A stretch of DNA of 64,000 bases. Source: Stieleria neptunia (GTDB lineage: Bacteria; Planctomycetota; Planctomycetia; Pirellulales; Pirellulaceae). A program made the position numbers and the translations under genes. The notes beneath the pieces were generated by a model, which saw only the letters and a program-made list of their open reading frames with translations, made no database searches and was not told where the DNA came from. The stretch is taken from assembly GCF_007754155.1 (NCBI RefSeq), contig NZ_CP037423.1:9482938-9546937 (forward strand), in the 5' to 3' direction. This document shows positions 26,494 to 36,280 of this stretch, piece by piece (the first letter of the stretch is position 1; every line of letters starts with the position of its first letter).

Positions 26494-27837
26494 ATGAGTT
26501 CTTCGCATGGTCCGCGTCTCGCGGTTGTTGTGCCGGCCCTTCTTTGCTGCTCTGTCCTTTTCTGCTGCGGCGAATCGGACGTCCAAGCTCAGACGCTTAA
26601 AATAGATTTTCTTTCCAGTGGCGTCTCGCGAAAGATCGGCGGCTATCGTCCGATACGATCTCAGATGGACCAGGAAGCGGACATCGTCGAGGCGGCACCG
26701 GAAGACCTGCAAGCCGCCCGCTACGGATTCTTCGAAGTTGGCGACCAGAAGTGGGCTTACATTTTGGATGAGCCCGAAGAGGGCGATTCGAAACTCTACA
26801 TCGACACCAACGGCGACGGTGACTTGACCAATGATCCGGAAGCGGAATGGAAGTCCAGCAAGCAAGGTGAATACACGATGTACAGCGGAAGCGGAGAAAT
26901 CGATTTGGGGGATGACAAGATCGGCACGATCAATTTCTTTCGCTTCGATCCGAACGACGAGCGCCGCCAATCTCTCAAAGACACGATCCTGTTCTACACC
27001 GATTTCGGATACGAATACACGTTCGAATTGGACGGACAAGAGTTCAGCACGTTCGTCAGCGGGTCGCCCTCGCAATCGACTCGATTCCCAGTCGATCGCG
27101 ACGGAAATGGAAAGATCAGCCGTCGATTCGAAACCGCTTCGGTCGGCAAGCCTTTCAATTTCACGGGCACGACCTACGTCTTCGAATTGAAGGACGGAGC
27201 ACTCTCGCTGGAAGAGGCCGCCGAAGAACTGGAGCAAATGCAGATGCCACCGGATCTGACAATCGGCAAGCAAGCCCTAACGTTCACCGCGACGACGATG
27301 GACGGCGACGAGATCAACTTCCCCGATTCCTACGCGGGCAAGATCGTGATGCTGGATTTTTGGGCCACCTGGTGCGGCCCCTGTATCGGCGAAATCCCGC
27401 ACATGAAAAAAGCCTATGCGAACTGGCACGAAAACGGATTCGACATCCTCGGCATCAGTTTTGACCGCGCCGACATGGAAGAAAAGATCCTGGCGTTCCT
27501 GGAAAAAAACGAGCAACCCTGGCCACAGATTTACGAGGGGAAGATGTGGGACACGACGCTCGGCAACATGCACGACGTCAGCGGGATTCCCTTTGTCCTG
27601 CTCGTCGACGGCGACAGCGGTGAAATCCTGGCCACCGCAAGACAACTACGAGGCCCCGGCTTGAGCGATTTCATCAAAGCTCAGCTGGAACAGAAATTCG
27701 ACATCGAACTGGAAGACAAACCGGATCCGGCCGACGAGGAGGAAGCCTCCAAGGAAGCCTCCAAGGAAGCCGAAGACAAGGAAGCCGAAGACGAGGACTC
27801 CGAAGACAAGGACGGCGCGGGGGAATCGGAAGAATAG
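26494..27837 (+). CDS. TlpA-like thioredoxin-fold protein with EF-hand-like motifs and acidic tail
   Basis: A 447-residue exported redox protein. The signal region (VPALLCCSVLFCCGESDVQA) could be a lipoprotein signal. The N-terminal domain (about 30-250) has two calcium-loop-like motifs, DTNGDGDLTNDPE near residue 110 and DRDGNGKIS near 200. The C-terminal TlpA/ResA-like domain has FWATWCGPCIGEIPHMKK with the CGPC active site (C294, C297) and the cis-proline motif VSGIPFVLLVDGDSGEIL. It likely reduces or exchanges disulfides in the periplasm. The last 40 residues are almost only Asp, Glu, Lys, Ser and Ala in an imperfect EASKEAEDKEAED repeat, which is unusual for the family. Confidence 0.88.
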   Translation: MSSSHGPRLAVVVPALLCCSVLFCCGESDVQAQTLKIDFLSSGVSRKIGGYRPIRSQMDQEADIVEAAPEDLQAARYGFFEVGDQKWAYILDEPEEGDSKLYIDTNGDGDLTNDPEAEWKSSKQGEYTMYSGSGEIDLGDDKIGTINFFRFDPNDERRQSLKDTILFYTDFGYEYTFELDGQEFSTFVSGSPSQSTRFPVDRDGNGKISRRFETASVGKPFNFTGTTYVFELKDGALSLEEAAEELEQMQMPPDLTIGKQALTFTATTMDGDEINFPDSYAGKIVMLDFWATWCGPCIGEIPHMKKAYANWHENGFDILGISFDRADMEEKILAFLEKNEQPWPQIYEGKMWDTTLGNMHDVSGIPFVLLVDGDSGEILATARQLRGPGLSDFIKAQLEQKFDIELEDKPDPADEEEASKEASKEAEDKEAEDEDSEDKDGAGESEE

Positions 27838-27885
27838 CCGATCGCCCGTTTCAAAGTTCCTTCCATCCAGACGGCTCGACGTCGA

Positions 27886-30800
27886 TCAAGGGAATGTCAG
27901 TTTCTTGAGAAATCGGATCCCGAAACTGCCATAATCCTGTCCATCGACGTCACCGTCTCCATCGCGATCCAGGTCGGGGTCGAAGCCGCTCTGGCCGCTG
28001 GACTTGAGGAACGCGAGCCCGAATCGGCCGTAATCCTGACCATCGACGTCACGATCACCGTCGGTGTCGCCGTAGAGCCGGAAGAATCCGTCGGCCTCCT
28101 CGGCACCAAAGACATGATCGTCAACCATGCCCGGACCTCCGCTCGCCGACTGCACCGACGCGGCAGCAATCGTCAGTTTGTAATGCCCGTCGGCAAGCGA
28201 GTTCCCGAGTGATCCCTCCCCGAGGCGTCCATCGACCGACGGCCCCGCCCCGAAGGTCAGCGCGACGGATGTTTTGCCATCGGCGTTGACCGCTGCCGTG
28301 ACCACCAGCGACGTCACTTGGGTTTGAGTGCTGAGATTCTCAAGGCTAAACGCCGTCGCCAGCGCGGCATGATCGACTTCATCGTCGAACATCACCTCCA
28401 GTGATGTGACTTGGGAACGACTGGCCGAGCCGCGATTGATGGCAATCGACTCGACGGTCGGGACGACCAGTTGGCTGAGCTGCACCCCCGGAGAAAACTC
28501 GGATGTCCCCCTGAGCTGGTGTTCCGCGGTGGCAGTCAGGTACAGATCCGGGGCAACGACGTCCGGCACCGTCATTTGAAAGGTCCCCAGACCCGTTGGA
28601 CCGGTGCTGGCGTACGCAGTCCCCAAGTAAATCTCACCCTCGGCTTCTTCCGCAGCGGCGACATCATTGGCAAACAGTTCGATCGAAAACGTTGTATCTG
28701 GATCGCTTTGCAGCGTGCCGAAGATTACCGTGTTGGTTTCTGAAATCGCGACGCGCTGGATCGTGGGCGTGTTTTGCAGCCCGTTGGGCCCGGCATCGAC
28801 GTCATCAGGATCGTTCGGCGTCGGTCCGTCGTTGCCGAGATCGATTCCAAGACCACCGTTGTTGAAGATGCTGTTGGGGCCCACAAAAACCCCCTCGCTG
28901 CTGCCTGTGATGCTCAGCCCATCGGCAGCATTGCCAAAGATCTGGTTCCTCGCGTCCGAAAGCGGTCCTCCCACAATCGCGACGGACGTGTCATCAAACT
29001 CGATCCCGGCTCCGCCATTGTCCGCCACGAAATTCCCTTGCACCCAAACCGTTTCACTGCGACGAATGAATGCGCCGAATCCGCCATTGCCGAGCGGGGT
29101 GAGGCGATCGAGACCGAGACCGATCGTGTTGTCCATCAATCGAATTTCAGAATCCTGCAACGTTGCCGTGCCCGGAGAGAAGATCGGTTCGAATTCGAAT
29201 TCGAACAGAGAAAACATCACCGAATCGTCGCGCACGTTGTCCCAAGTTCCGTCTGTCTTCAACAAAACCGCATCGTCGTTGTTTCCGTTGGCATGGGGTT
29301 CGTTTGACCGCCACGGTGCGAAGCCGACCGGATCGAAGGGTTCGTTGGTCGTCCATTGAAACACGGACTCGACATCGCGGTCGTTGAGTCCGATGTAGAG
29401 ATCTTCGGAGCGGTGAAAGGCATCGGTGGACCGAAACGCCGCCTGGATAAAATCGGCTTCGTCCTGAGAGGTCACGCTGGCCAGATGTCCGCCAACTGCC
29501 GTGGCGGTTGATTCGGCGTCCGCCCAAAGCATCGGAGGCGCGATCAGGTAATAGTGGTCGTTTCCACCTTCCGAGACCGGCCACTGAAACACGGTCGTAT
29601 CCAGGCGGGCGTCCTGGATCGACACGCCGGGGGCACTGTTGGGTACGCCGCTGGGTTCGACACCGTTTCCGCTGATCACGTTCTGTTCAACAATGGCGCG
29701 GTACGTGCGTGAGATCAACAACCCTTCACGCCGATTGGCAAGCGGGCTGTTCCCGTCGGCCGTGGTGCCGATCAAATTGCCGGCGATGGTGATGCCGGAG
29801 TTAAAATCATCGTTGTGTCCATACCCAGAAAGATCGATTCCAGTGCGATCGTTGCCCGAAACCACGTTGGATGCGGCGCCGAGATTCCCACCGATGCGAA
29901 GGTTGGTGGTCCCATAGACGCTGATCCCGTCTTCGCCGTTGCCGAAATCCAGCATACCGGTGATATCCGTTCCGATCTTGTTTCCCAGCAGATCCACTCC
30001 AATGCTGTCTTCGATCAGCACTCCATCTCGATCATTTCCAGAGATCAGATTTCCTTCGCCTTCCGCGGCTCCTCCGATCAACACGACGCTCGACGAATCA
30101 ATATGAATGCCGTCCCGAGTGTTCCCGATCATGGCGGTTCCCGACGCATCGGTCCCGATCCGATTTGCCTGGATGGTCAGATTGGTAGTTTGGGACATCC
30201 CGATCCCGCGTGCGAAACTTCCCGCGTTTCCCGAAATCACGTTGCCAGCCCCCGGTGCTCCGATCGTCACATTGAAGGCGTTTCTAATCCGAATCCCTTG
30301 CGAGTCTCCCGTGGGGCTACCGTTGGGGATCGCGGCATTGCCGGCCGCGTTGAGCCCGATGATGTTGCTGGTGATGGTGATGTCTTGGATCAGCTGACCA
30401 AAATTGTTTCCGATTGCGTTGGTGACGTTGCCTGAGATCACGTTTCCGTGGGCAGGTATCGGGCCGCCGATCAAGACTTCGGACACATCGGTGACAGTGA
30501 TGCCACGCCCCGAGTTGCCGAGATCAATCACTCCGGTCGAATCGGTGCCGATCAGGTTGCCCGAAATGGTGATCAATGAACTTCCCGCATCCGCGATCAC
30601 GCCGTGGCTGCCGTTGGCGGAGATGACGTTCCCCAGACCTTCCAGTTTGTTTCCACCGACAGCCACGTCGACCGAATTGCTGATCGACACGCCGCGTTCT
30701 CCGTTGCCGAGTGGGTTGTAACCTTGTGAATCGACGCCGACGAAATTGCCGCTGATGTCGATTTCTGAGCTTCCCAGGGTGACGCTGATCCCGTGACGCG

Positions 30801-33800
30801 TGTTGCCCGAGATGACGTTGCCCGATCCGATCCGCCGGTCTCCGCCGACGCGCACCTGGTGGCTGCGGCCGATCTCAATTCCCTTTTCATCGTTGGCGAG
30901 CGGCTGCATGCCGTCGGCCGTCGTGCCGATGTAGTTGCCCGAAACGTCCACGCGGCGACTCAAGTCGACGGCGATCCCGTCTCGAGTGTTCCCTGAAATG
31001 ACATTTCGATCTGCGATGCTGTGGCCTCCGACGATGACATCCTCGGCGCCGTCGATGAAAACGCCTGCCGTTCCCCGATTCGGCTTGGCGGTCGCTCCTA
31101 TCGCATCGGTGCCGACAAAGCTGCCCGTCAGAATGGCGTGATCACCTCGGATCACGACGCCCGTATTGCCGAAATCGTTGACCACCAAGGCGTGCAGGGT
31201 TGCGAAATCAGATTCGATCACGACCCCGTGGCTTCCGCCGCCCGCTGACAGTCCGCTGATTTCGATTTCTGGTCCGAATGCGTTGGTGTCTCCGCCGAAG
31301 GTTTGTTGAGTGGATCCGTCGATGAAGACCGGGTGGCCCGATGCGTTGTTGAGGGTCGGCAAGGCACTTTCGGGCGCGATCCGAAAGACATCCGGCGTGG
31401 CATCGCCGCCCGGCAGCAGGGAATCAACGTCGACCAATCCCTCGTCCGTATCGGGGATTTCAAAGCGAATCGTCGCCGGGCCGGATGCAGCGTTTGCATC
31501 CAGGATGGCTTGTCGCAACGAGCCGGCACCGCTATCGGATGTATGGGTCACCAGAAAATCGGTCTGTTCGAAGCTGACCTTGTAATCTTCCACTTCGCCT
31601 CCGACGACATCGGTGGCGGCATCGGGGACGGCGGTTTCGGCGATGCGAAAACGCGCGAAGGTGTCTCGGGGCCGGGCGTCGCTGGGCACGACGAACGAGA
31701 CCGTGGAAATTCCCACGGGCAAGCTGAGTGCATCGAGGATGTGTTCACCATCGTCATCCCAATCACCGTCGCCGTTGAAGTCGATCCAGCCGTCGACGAC
31801 TCCGGGGGCGCCGCCGACATGGACGCCCATTTCCATGGTTTGACCCGCGACCAATTTCGGAATTGTGAAACCGTCCTCGGCATCGGGGGCAGCACCGACA
31901 GGGCCCCCCATTTCCATGACGTGGCCCGCGGGCAACGCCGGAATCATCAGACCATTCTCGGCACCGCCCTGGAAAGATTCGCCGAGAAAGAAAATGTCTC
32001 GATCATCGCCATCGGCATTGGCTTCGGGCTGCGCACCGGGTTCCTCGTCAACGGTCGCACCGAAGTACGGTGCTCCCGGAACGGTTGCGTGAGAGGTTTG
32101 CGGATAGCGCGGCGGTGCGTCGCTGTAGTCGCCATACACCGCACTGGACCGACCAACTTGCGAAACCGCTTGGTATCCACTCACATTTGCATTTCCCCCT
32201 TCAATCCCAAAATCAGTTCCATCCAAAAACATCTCCCAGCGACCTTCCGATAACCGAACCGTGTCCTGAGGTTCCGCGGTTGTCGAACCGTCAACAAAAC
32301 CGACCCCAAACTTGTCCAGCGAGACGATCGGTTTGCCGACGGTCGATGAAACCGCGTCGACGTTCGCCAGAGAGGTCGTGATGTCGCTGGCCGAATGACG
32401 TTTGCTGAACTCTCCCGTCTGCACGTACAACGTCAAAAGGTCGTTCCTTGAAACCGATTGATTTTGGCCGCCTAGTGCGAGTTGACCATCTTGTTCAAGG
32501 GAAACCACGAACTGACTGCTTCCAACGTAGTCGATTCCGTCGATATTACCGTCCAAAGAAACAGACGCTGCGTCAAACACGTTGGACCATCGACCGCGGC
32601 CGGGATCGTAACTGACGATGTCGCCAGGGCCGAAGGTGATTTCACCGCTCTGAGCGTTTCCGGCGGTCGCCCGTCCTTCAGTCGATAAGTACAACAGCCC
32701 GCCAGGGTAGGGATAAGCAAACGCATCGATGGTTTCATTTACATCGGTTAGCCCCAGCGATTGAGCGGTGAACACGATTTCGAAGGAGTACTCACCGTTG
32801 CTGAATTCCGTCAACTGAACAATGTCAGACCGATCGGGATTGATGATCGAACGATCGGCCGTTGTGTTGACGAGCCGAACCCCGGACTTTTCAAAAGAAA
32901 ATAGGTGCGTTGATTTGACGAACACCGGTGCCGAGGAAACGTTGCCGCTTAAATTGATCGTGTAGACGCCTGGGGTCGCGTCATGGTGCAACCGAAGCTG
33001 TCCAGACTTGGGGCCCGAACTGGACGTGTCCATTCCGACGAAAATGACCTCGCTATCGCCTGGGGGAATCGAAAGTGGAAAGCCGGGGTTCCCGCTCGCG
33101 GGAATGCTGAAGTCTGCCGTCGCGGTCGAAGCTGCAGTCAACGTTAGCGGGGCATCACCGGAGTTGCTGATCGTAAAGGGCACGCGACTGGGTTGGGATT
33201 CTTGTCCGTCTGGAAACGGATAGGCTCCGCCGTTGGAAGCTCGATCAACAACCAGCATGGCGCCGGATGCGGGGTTGGAGTGGTATGTTCCTTCCAGTCG
33301 AATCACGTATGGATTTTCCGATGCGTCGTTGATGTCCAGAGTCAGCAGCGATGTATTGAGACCTTCAACAGCCTGGTCGACATGGAATGCCGGTGATAGG
33401 TTGGTGTGGGCTTTCGGCTGGATCGTGATGGGGAACAGTGATCCGTCCATTGAAAAAACATTTCCGGGAAGCGTGAACGAGTTCAACACCAGCGGCGCGT
33501 TCCCGACATTGTCGATTCGAATGACGCGCGTCAGCAGTGTCTCCGATAGCGGCGTGACCGTTCCGAAGGGAAACGCTTCCCCGTTTGCAACGCTCGCTTC
33601 GATATCCGGCTTGGGCACCTCGACGTCGGCACTGAATTCAATGACAAACGGATTCGCGTCCGGATCGTTTGTTTCGAACGTCAGGGTGCCCGTTCTCGGG
33701 CCGGGGGATGACGTGTCGGCCGTGATCGTGAACGTTTTATACTTGCCGCGGGGTTTAACCGTTGTCGGGAAAGCGTCGGGTTGGAGATCGAAATCCCCTT

Positions 33801-35418
33801 CGATCAAGGGATTCGAAATGACCAAATCGGCGCGTCCATCGTTGTGGACTTCGAAGGTATGGCTAAGGGATTGGCCAACCGTGAAGGTGCCAAACGGATA
33901 CATGTCGGCGACGACTTCCGGCAGGCTGATTCGTGGTGCAGACTCATTCAAACGCAACAAAAACTGCGATTCATTTTCATCGTTCGTTGAGATCGTGAAG
34001 TCACCGCTCTGATATCCGACAACCGCCACATCCAGCTCGACGGTGAAGGGAGCCGACTGACCGGGTTCAATCGGGCTTGGCGGAAAATCCGCGATCAAAA
34101 ATCCGGCTGGAACTAGCCCGGGCGTCACCGTCAGTGGGTGATTGCCGGTGTTGTTGATCCAGAGTGTTGTTGATGTCGGATCGAGTCCGGATTCGGCGAG
34201 ATTGACTCGCTGCCCCGTCCCAATCTCATGCCCCGACTCCGTGACCGAAATTTCGGGTTTACTTCCCCAGCGACCGGCCACGACGGTCGTGTGGGACGTC
34301 AATCCGTACTGATAGACCGGCAGATGGGCAAACGGATCGTTGCGATCGGTGTTGCGGTACCAGTCGATCCGATTGGCGACCGGGACGTTGCGAGCGACTC
34401 CTAAATCGTCGGCGCCGTCGTTGTCCCAGTCGCCGACAACGGGCGTGTCGGTGGGGTCGCTCAGACCGAACTCGAACGGTCCTTCGGTCGCCGCCTCGAA
34501 GCCTCCATTGCCGTCGATGTCCAGGTACCATTGCAGCAACCCCGAACCGCGCCTGGCGGTGCCGATCTTATCACGGCCGTCGCCCTCCCAATCGCCCGTC
34601 ACCGGGTCGCGGACGCCCCAGTCGCCGGTGACGGGAATGTCGCCGCTGAGTCCGAACAGCACCGGTCCGATCTCGGCGGTCTCATTGTCGTCGGTGGTGA
34701 TGTACCAGTCCAAAAACTCGCCGTTGGGTCGTGCGACGCCGGCGTTGGCGCCGCCGGCACCGTCCCAGTCGCCGGCGACCGGAATGTCGGCCGGCTGCCC
34801 CGTCGACGGATTTTCCAGCAATCCAAAGTAAAAGGGATCTTCGTTTGTATTGACGAACCACTGCCATTTGCCGGCGGCGTAGTCCTTGCGGACCACGACC
34901 AAGTCGTCTTCGCCGTCTCCGTTCCAGTCGGCCGCCAAAAACACCGAATCGGCGCCGAAATCGTTGCTCAACCCATAGCTTTGGTCGGCTTCGACGTCTG
35001 GATCGGAATCCAAATCGAACCACCAATCCGCCGAAGGGCCGTTGGGCACGACCACGGCCGGCCGATCGGGTCCGGCCGAGGCAGCCGCCGCGCCAAACGT
35101 CCCGCCATCGCTCTCAGGATCGGAATTCGCCAGATAATTGACCACCAGCAAACCGTCGCGGGGCGTCACCGAACCATCGCCGCTGACGTCAAAATGAGCC
35201 ACAATCTCCTTCGTCTCTGTTGAGCCGCTCAGGTACTCGATCACCGCTGCGGCATCCGACGGCGTCACCGCCCCGTTTCCATCGACGTCCGCCGGTAATG
35301 CTTCGTTGTGCAAATTCGCCGCCAGCAGCAATCGTGGTTCCAACGGATCGCAGAACAGGCTGCGAAAACGGGACCGCTTGGACGGTTTGCGCAACTGTGC
35401 TGGAGACCGACGAGCCAT
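27886..35418 (-). CDS. Giant multidomain surface protein (2510 aa): anchor-D repeats, GEVED, beta-helix, C-type lectin, dockerins
   Basis: A planctomycete surface/extracellular protein. The N-terminal signature LEPRLLLAA (about residues 27-35) is the planctomycete export motif. In order: dockerin-like Ca loops (about 43-95, DVDGNGAVTPSDAA); FG-GAP-like repeats with DWNGDGEDDL (about 130-385); choice-of-anchor-D/Ig-like repeats (about 388-826); a lower-similarity region; a GEVED domain with DYSDAPPRYPQ and WIDFNGDGDWDD (about 1096-1280); THTSDSGAGSLRQAI (about 1290); right-handed parallel beta-helix repeats with VISGN motifs (about 1390-1940 and again after 2080); an inserted C-type-lectin-like domain (about 1944-2076, GGHLASVTSQDEADFIQAAF); and C-terminal dockerin repeats with DGDGDVDGQDYG. 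It probably binds carbohydrate or acts in adhesion or the extracellular matrix. No anchoring sequence other than dockerins was seen. Confidence 0.9.
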   Translation of the reverse strand: MARRSPAQLRKPSKRSRFRSLFCDPLEPRLLLAANLHNEALPADVDGNGAVTPSDAAAVIEYLSGSTETKEIVAHFDVSGDGSVTPRDGLLVVNYLANSDPESDGGTFGAAAASAGPDRPAVVVPNGPSADWWFDLDSDPDVEADQSYGLSNDFGADSVFLAADWNGDGEDDLVVVRKDYAAGKWQWFVNTNEDPFYFGLLENPSTGQPADIPVAGDWDGAGGANAGVARPNGEFLDWYITTDDNETAEIGPVLFGLSGDIPVTGDWGVRDPVTGDWEGDGRDKIGTARRGSGLLQWYLDIDGNGGFEAATEGPFEFGLSDPTDTPVVGDWDNDGADDLGVARNVPVANRIDWYRNTDRNDPFAHLPVYQYGLTSHTTVVAGRWGSKPEISVTESGHEIGTGQRVNLAESGLDPTSTTLWINNTGNHPLTVTPGLVPAGFLIADFPPSPIEPGQSAPFTVELDVAVVGYQSGDFTISTNDENESQFLLRLNESAPRISLPEVVADMYPFGTFTVGQSLSHTFEVHNDGRADLVISNPLIEGDFDLQPDAFPTTVKPRGKYKTFTITADTSSPGPRTGTLTFETNDPDANPFVIEFSADVEVPKPDIEASVANGEAFPFGTVTPLSETLLTRVIRIDNVGNAPLVLNSFTLPGNVFSMDGSLFPITIQPKAHTNLSPAFHVDQAVEGLNTSLLTLDINDASENPYVIRLEGTYHSNPASGAMLVVDRASNGGAYPFPDGQESQPSRVPFTISNSGDAPLTLTAASTATADFSIPASGNPGFPLSIPPGDSEVIFVGMDTSSSGPKSGQLRLHHDATPGVYTINLSGNVSSAPVFVKSTHLFSFEKSGVRLVNTTADRSIINPDRSDIVQLTEFSNGEYSFEIVFTAQSLGLTDVNETIDAFAYPYPGGLLYLSTEGRATAGNAQSGEITFGPGDIVSYDPGRGRWSNVFDAASVSLDGNIDGIDYVGSSQFVVSLEQDGQLALGGQNQSVSRNDLLTLYVQTGEFSKRHSASDITTSLANVDAVSSTVGKPIVSLDKFGVGFVDGSTTAEPQDTVRLSEGRWEMFLDGTDFGIEGGNANVSGYQAVSQVGRSSAVYGDYSDAPPRYPQTSHATVPGAPYFGATVDEEPGAQPEANADGDDRDIFFLGESFQGGAENGLMIPALPAGHVMEMGGPVGAAPDAEDGFTIPKLVAGQTMEMGVHVGGAPGVVDGWIDFNGDGDWDDDGEHILDALSLPVGISTVSFVVPSDARPRDTFARFRIAETAVPDAATDVVGGEVEDYKVSFEQTDFLVTHTSDSGAGSLRQAILDANAASGPATIRFEIPDTDEGLVDVDSLLPGGDATPDVFRIAPESALPTLNNASGHPVFIDGSTQQTFGGDTNAFGPEIEISGLSAGGGSHGVVIESDFATLHALVVNDFGNTGVVIRGDHAILTGSFVGTDAIGATAKPNRGTAGVFIDGAEDVIVGGHSIADRNVISGNTRDGIAVDLSRRVDVSGNYIGTTADGMQPLANDEKGIEIGRSHQVRVGGDRRIGSGNVISGNTRHGISVTLGSSEIDISGNFVGVDSQGYNPLGNGERGVSISNSVDVAVGGNKLEGLGNVISANGSHGVIADAGSSLITISGNLIGTDSTGVIDLGNSGRGITVTDVSEVLIGGPIPAHGNVISGNVTNAIGNNFGQLIQDITITSNIIGLNAAGNAAIPNGSPTGDSQGIRIRNAFNVTIGAPGAGNVISGNAGSFARGIGMSQTTNLTIQANRIGTDASGTAMIGNTRDGIHIDSSSVVLIGGAAEGEGNLISGNDRDGVLIEDSIGVDLLGNKIGTDITGMLDFGNGEDGISVYGTTNLRIGGNLGAASNVVSGNDRTGIDLSGYGHNDDFNSGITIAGNLIGTTADGNSPLANRREGLLISRTYRAIVEQNVISGNGVEPSGVPNSAPGVSIQDARLDTTVFQWPVSEGGNDHYYLIAPPMLWADAESTATAVGGHLASVTSQDEADFIQAAFRSTDAFHRSEDLYIGLNDRDVESVFQWTTNEPFDPVGFAPWRSNEPHANGNNDDAVLLKTDGTWDNVRDDSVMFSLFEFEFEPIFSPGTATLQDSEIRLMDNTIGLGLDRLTPLGNGGFGAFIRRSETVWVQGNFVADNGGAGIEFDDTSVAIVGGPLSDARNQIFGNAADGLSITGSSEGVFVGPNSIFNNGGLGIDLGNDGPTPNDPDDVDAGPNGLQNTPTIQRVAISETNTVIFGTLQSDPDTTFSIELFANDVAAAEEAEGEIYLGTAYASTGPTGLGTFQMTVPDVVAPDLYLTATAEHQLRGTSEFSPGVQLSQLVVPTVESIAINRGSASRSQVTSLEVMFDDEVDHAALATAFSLENLSTQTQVTSLVVTAAVNADGKTSVALTFGAGPSVDGRLGEGSLGNSLADGHYKLTIAAASVQSASGGPGMVDDHVFGAEEADGFFRLYGDTDGDRDVDGQDYGRFGLAFLKSSGQSGFDPDLDRDGDGDVDGQDYGSFGIRFLKKLTFP

Positions 35419-35583
35419 TGGAGAACCATCTTGGGGAGAATCGGGCGGACCACACAGAGATTACGAACGACCCTTACAGCCCAGACAGAGGTTGCCGGAC
35501 GTGTCCACAGACCGTGGAAAGACACTGAACAACTGACTACAATTCTCACTGAGAGGCCCGACAGTCCTGGTCGATTTCCCCCT
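35419..35583. promoter_or_regulatory. Shared divergent promoter region, surface protein / ECF sigma gene
   Basis: 165 bases separate the start of the minus-strand giant protein gene from the plus-strand sigma factor gene, so both promoters must lie here or within the coding ends. No clear -35/-10 pair could be assigned. The layout makes control of the surface protein by the divergent sigma factor a reasonable hypothesis. Confidence 0.4.
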
Positions 35584-36198
35584 ATGTCTCAGCTATACCA
35601 CGACGAATCGACGTCCTCCACGTTGCTCCACCGAACCCGGCAAGGAAACCGGCTGGCGCAGGAGCAGATTTATGAAATTTATTGCCCGCTGGTCTATCAG
35701 TGGAGCCGAGGTGTGGGGCTGGGGCACGACGACGCGCTCGACAATGTGCAGCAGGTGTTCATCAAACTGTTTTCAAACATTGCCTCGTATGACCAGCAAC
35801 AGGGACGGTTCCGTCACTGGTTGTGGCGAATGACAAAAAACTTTGCGATCGACCAGTTTCGCAAGCGTCAACGCGACGATGCCTTCCACCGCGAGGTCGC
35901 GATGGACGTCCGGTCGATGGACGAACCGGCTTCGGCGACCAGCAACCGAATCCCCCAAGCCGTTGCACGGCGTGCGATCGAAGTCTTGATGGACCGATAC
36001 GAAGGGCGGACCAGGGAAATCGCGATCGAAGTCTTGGTCCATGGCCGACCGGCCGCCGCAGTCGCCCAACAGTTCAATGTTTCACTCGGAGCGGTTTACA
36101 CCAATCGATCACGAGCCCTCAAATTGTTGCGTGAATCCCTCAACGAACTGGAGTTTTTTCCCGTACCCGAGCGGAGTCCATCCGATACGAGTTCGTGA
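35584..36198 (+). CDS. ECF-type RNA polymerase sigma factor
   Basis: A 204-residue sigma-70-family factor with regions 2 and 4 only. The ATG at 35584 is chosen as it gives a normal ECF N-terminus; upstream codons from 35308 overlap the divergent gene. Region 2 shows YEIYCPLVYQWSRGVGLGH, DDALDNVQQVFIKLF and FRHWLWRMTKNFAIDQFRKR; region 4 shows the helix-turn-helix AVAQQFNVSLGAVYTNRSRAL. The gene is 82 bases upstream of a Ser/Thr kinase carrying an anti-sigma-type zinc motif, a layout known for planctomycete ECF groups linked to Ser/Thr kinases. Control of the divergent surface protein gene is possible but not shown. Confidence 0.9.
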   Translation: MSQLYHDESTSSTLLHRTRQGNRLAQEQIYEIYCPLVYQWSRGVGLGHDDALDNVQQVFIKLFSNIASYDQQQGRFRHWLWRMTKNFAIDQFRKRQRDDAFHREVAMDVRSMDEPASATSNRIPQAVARRAIEVLMDRYEGRTREIAIEVLVHGRPAAAVAQQFNVSLGAVYTNRSRALKLLRESLNELEFFPVPERSPSDTSS

Positions 36199-36280
36199 GT
36201 GAAGAGACGGAAGCAACAAGCGGATCATACGTGGACGATGTAAGGTGCATTCGTAGAGAGGGTGTACCGAGTCTGTTTCA

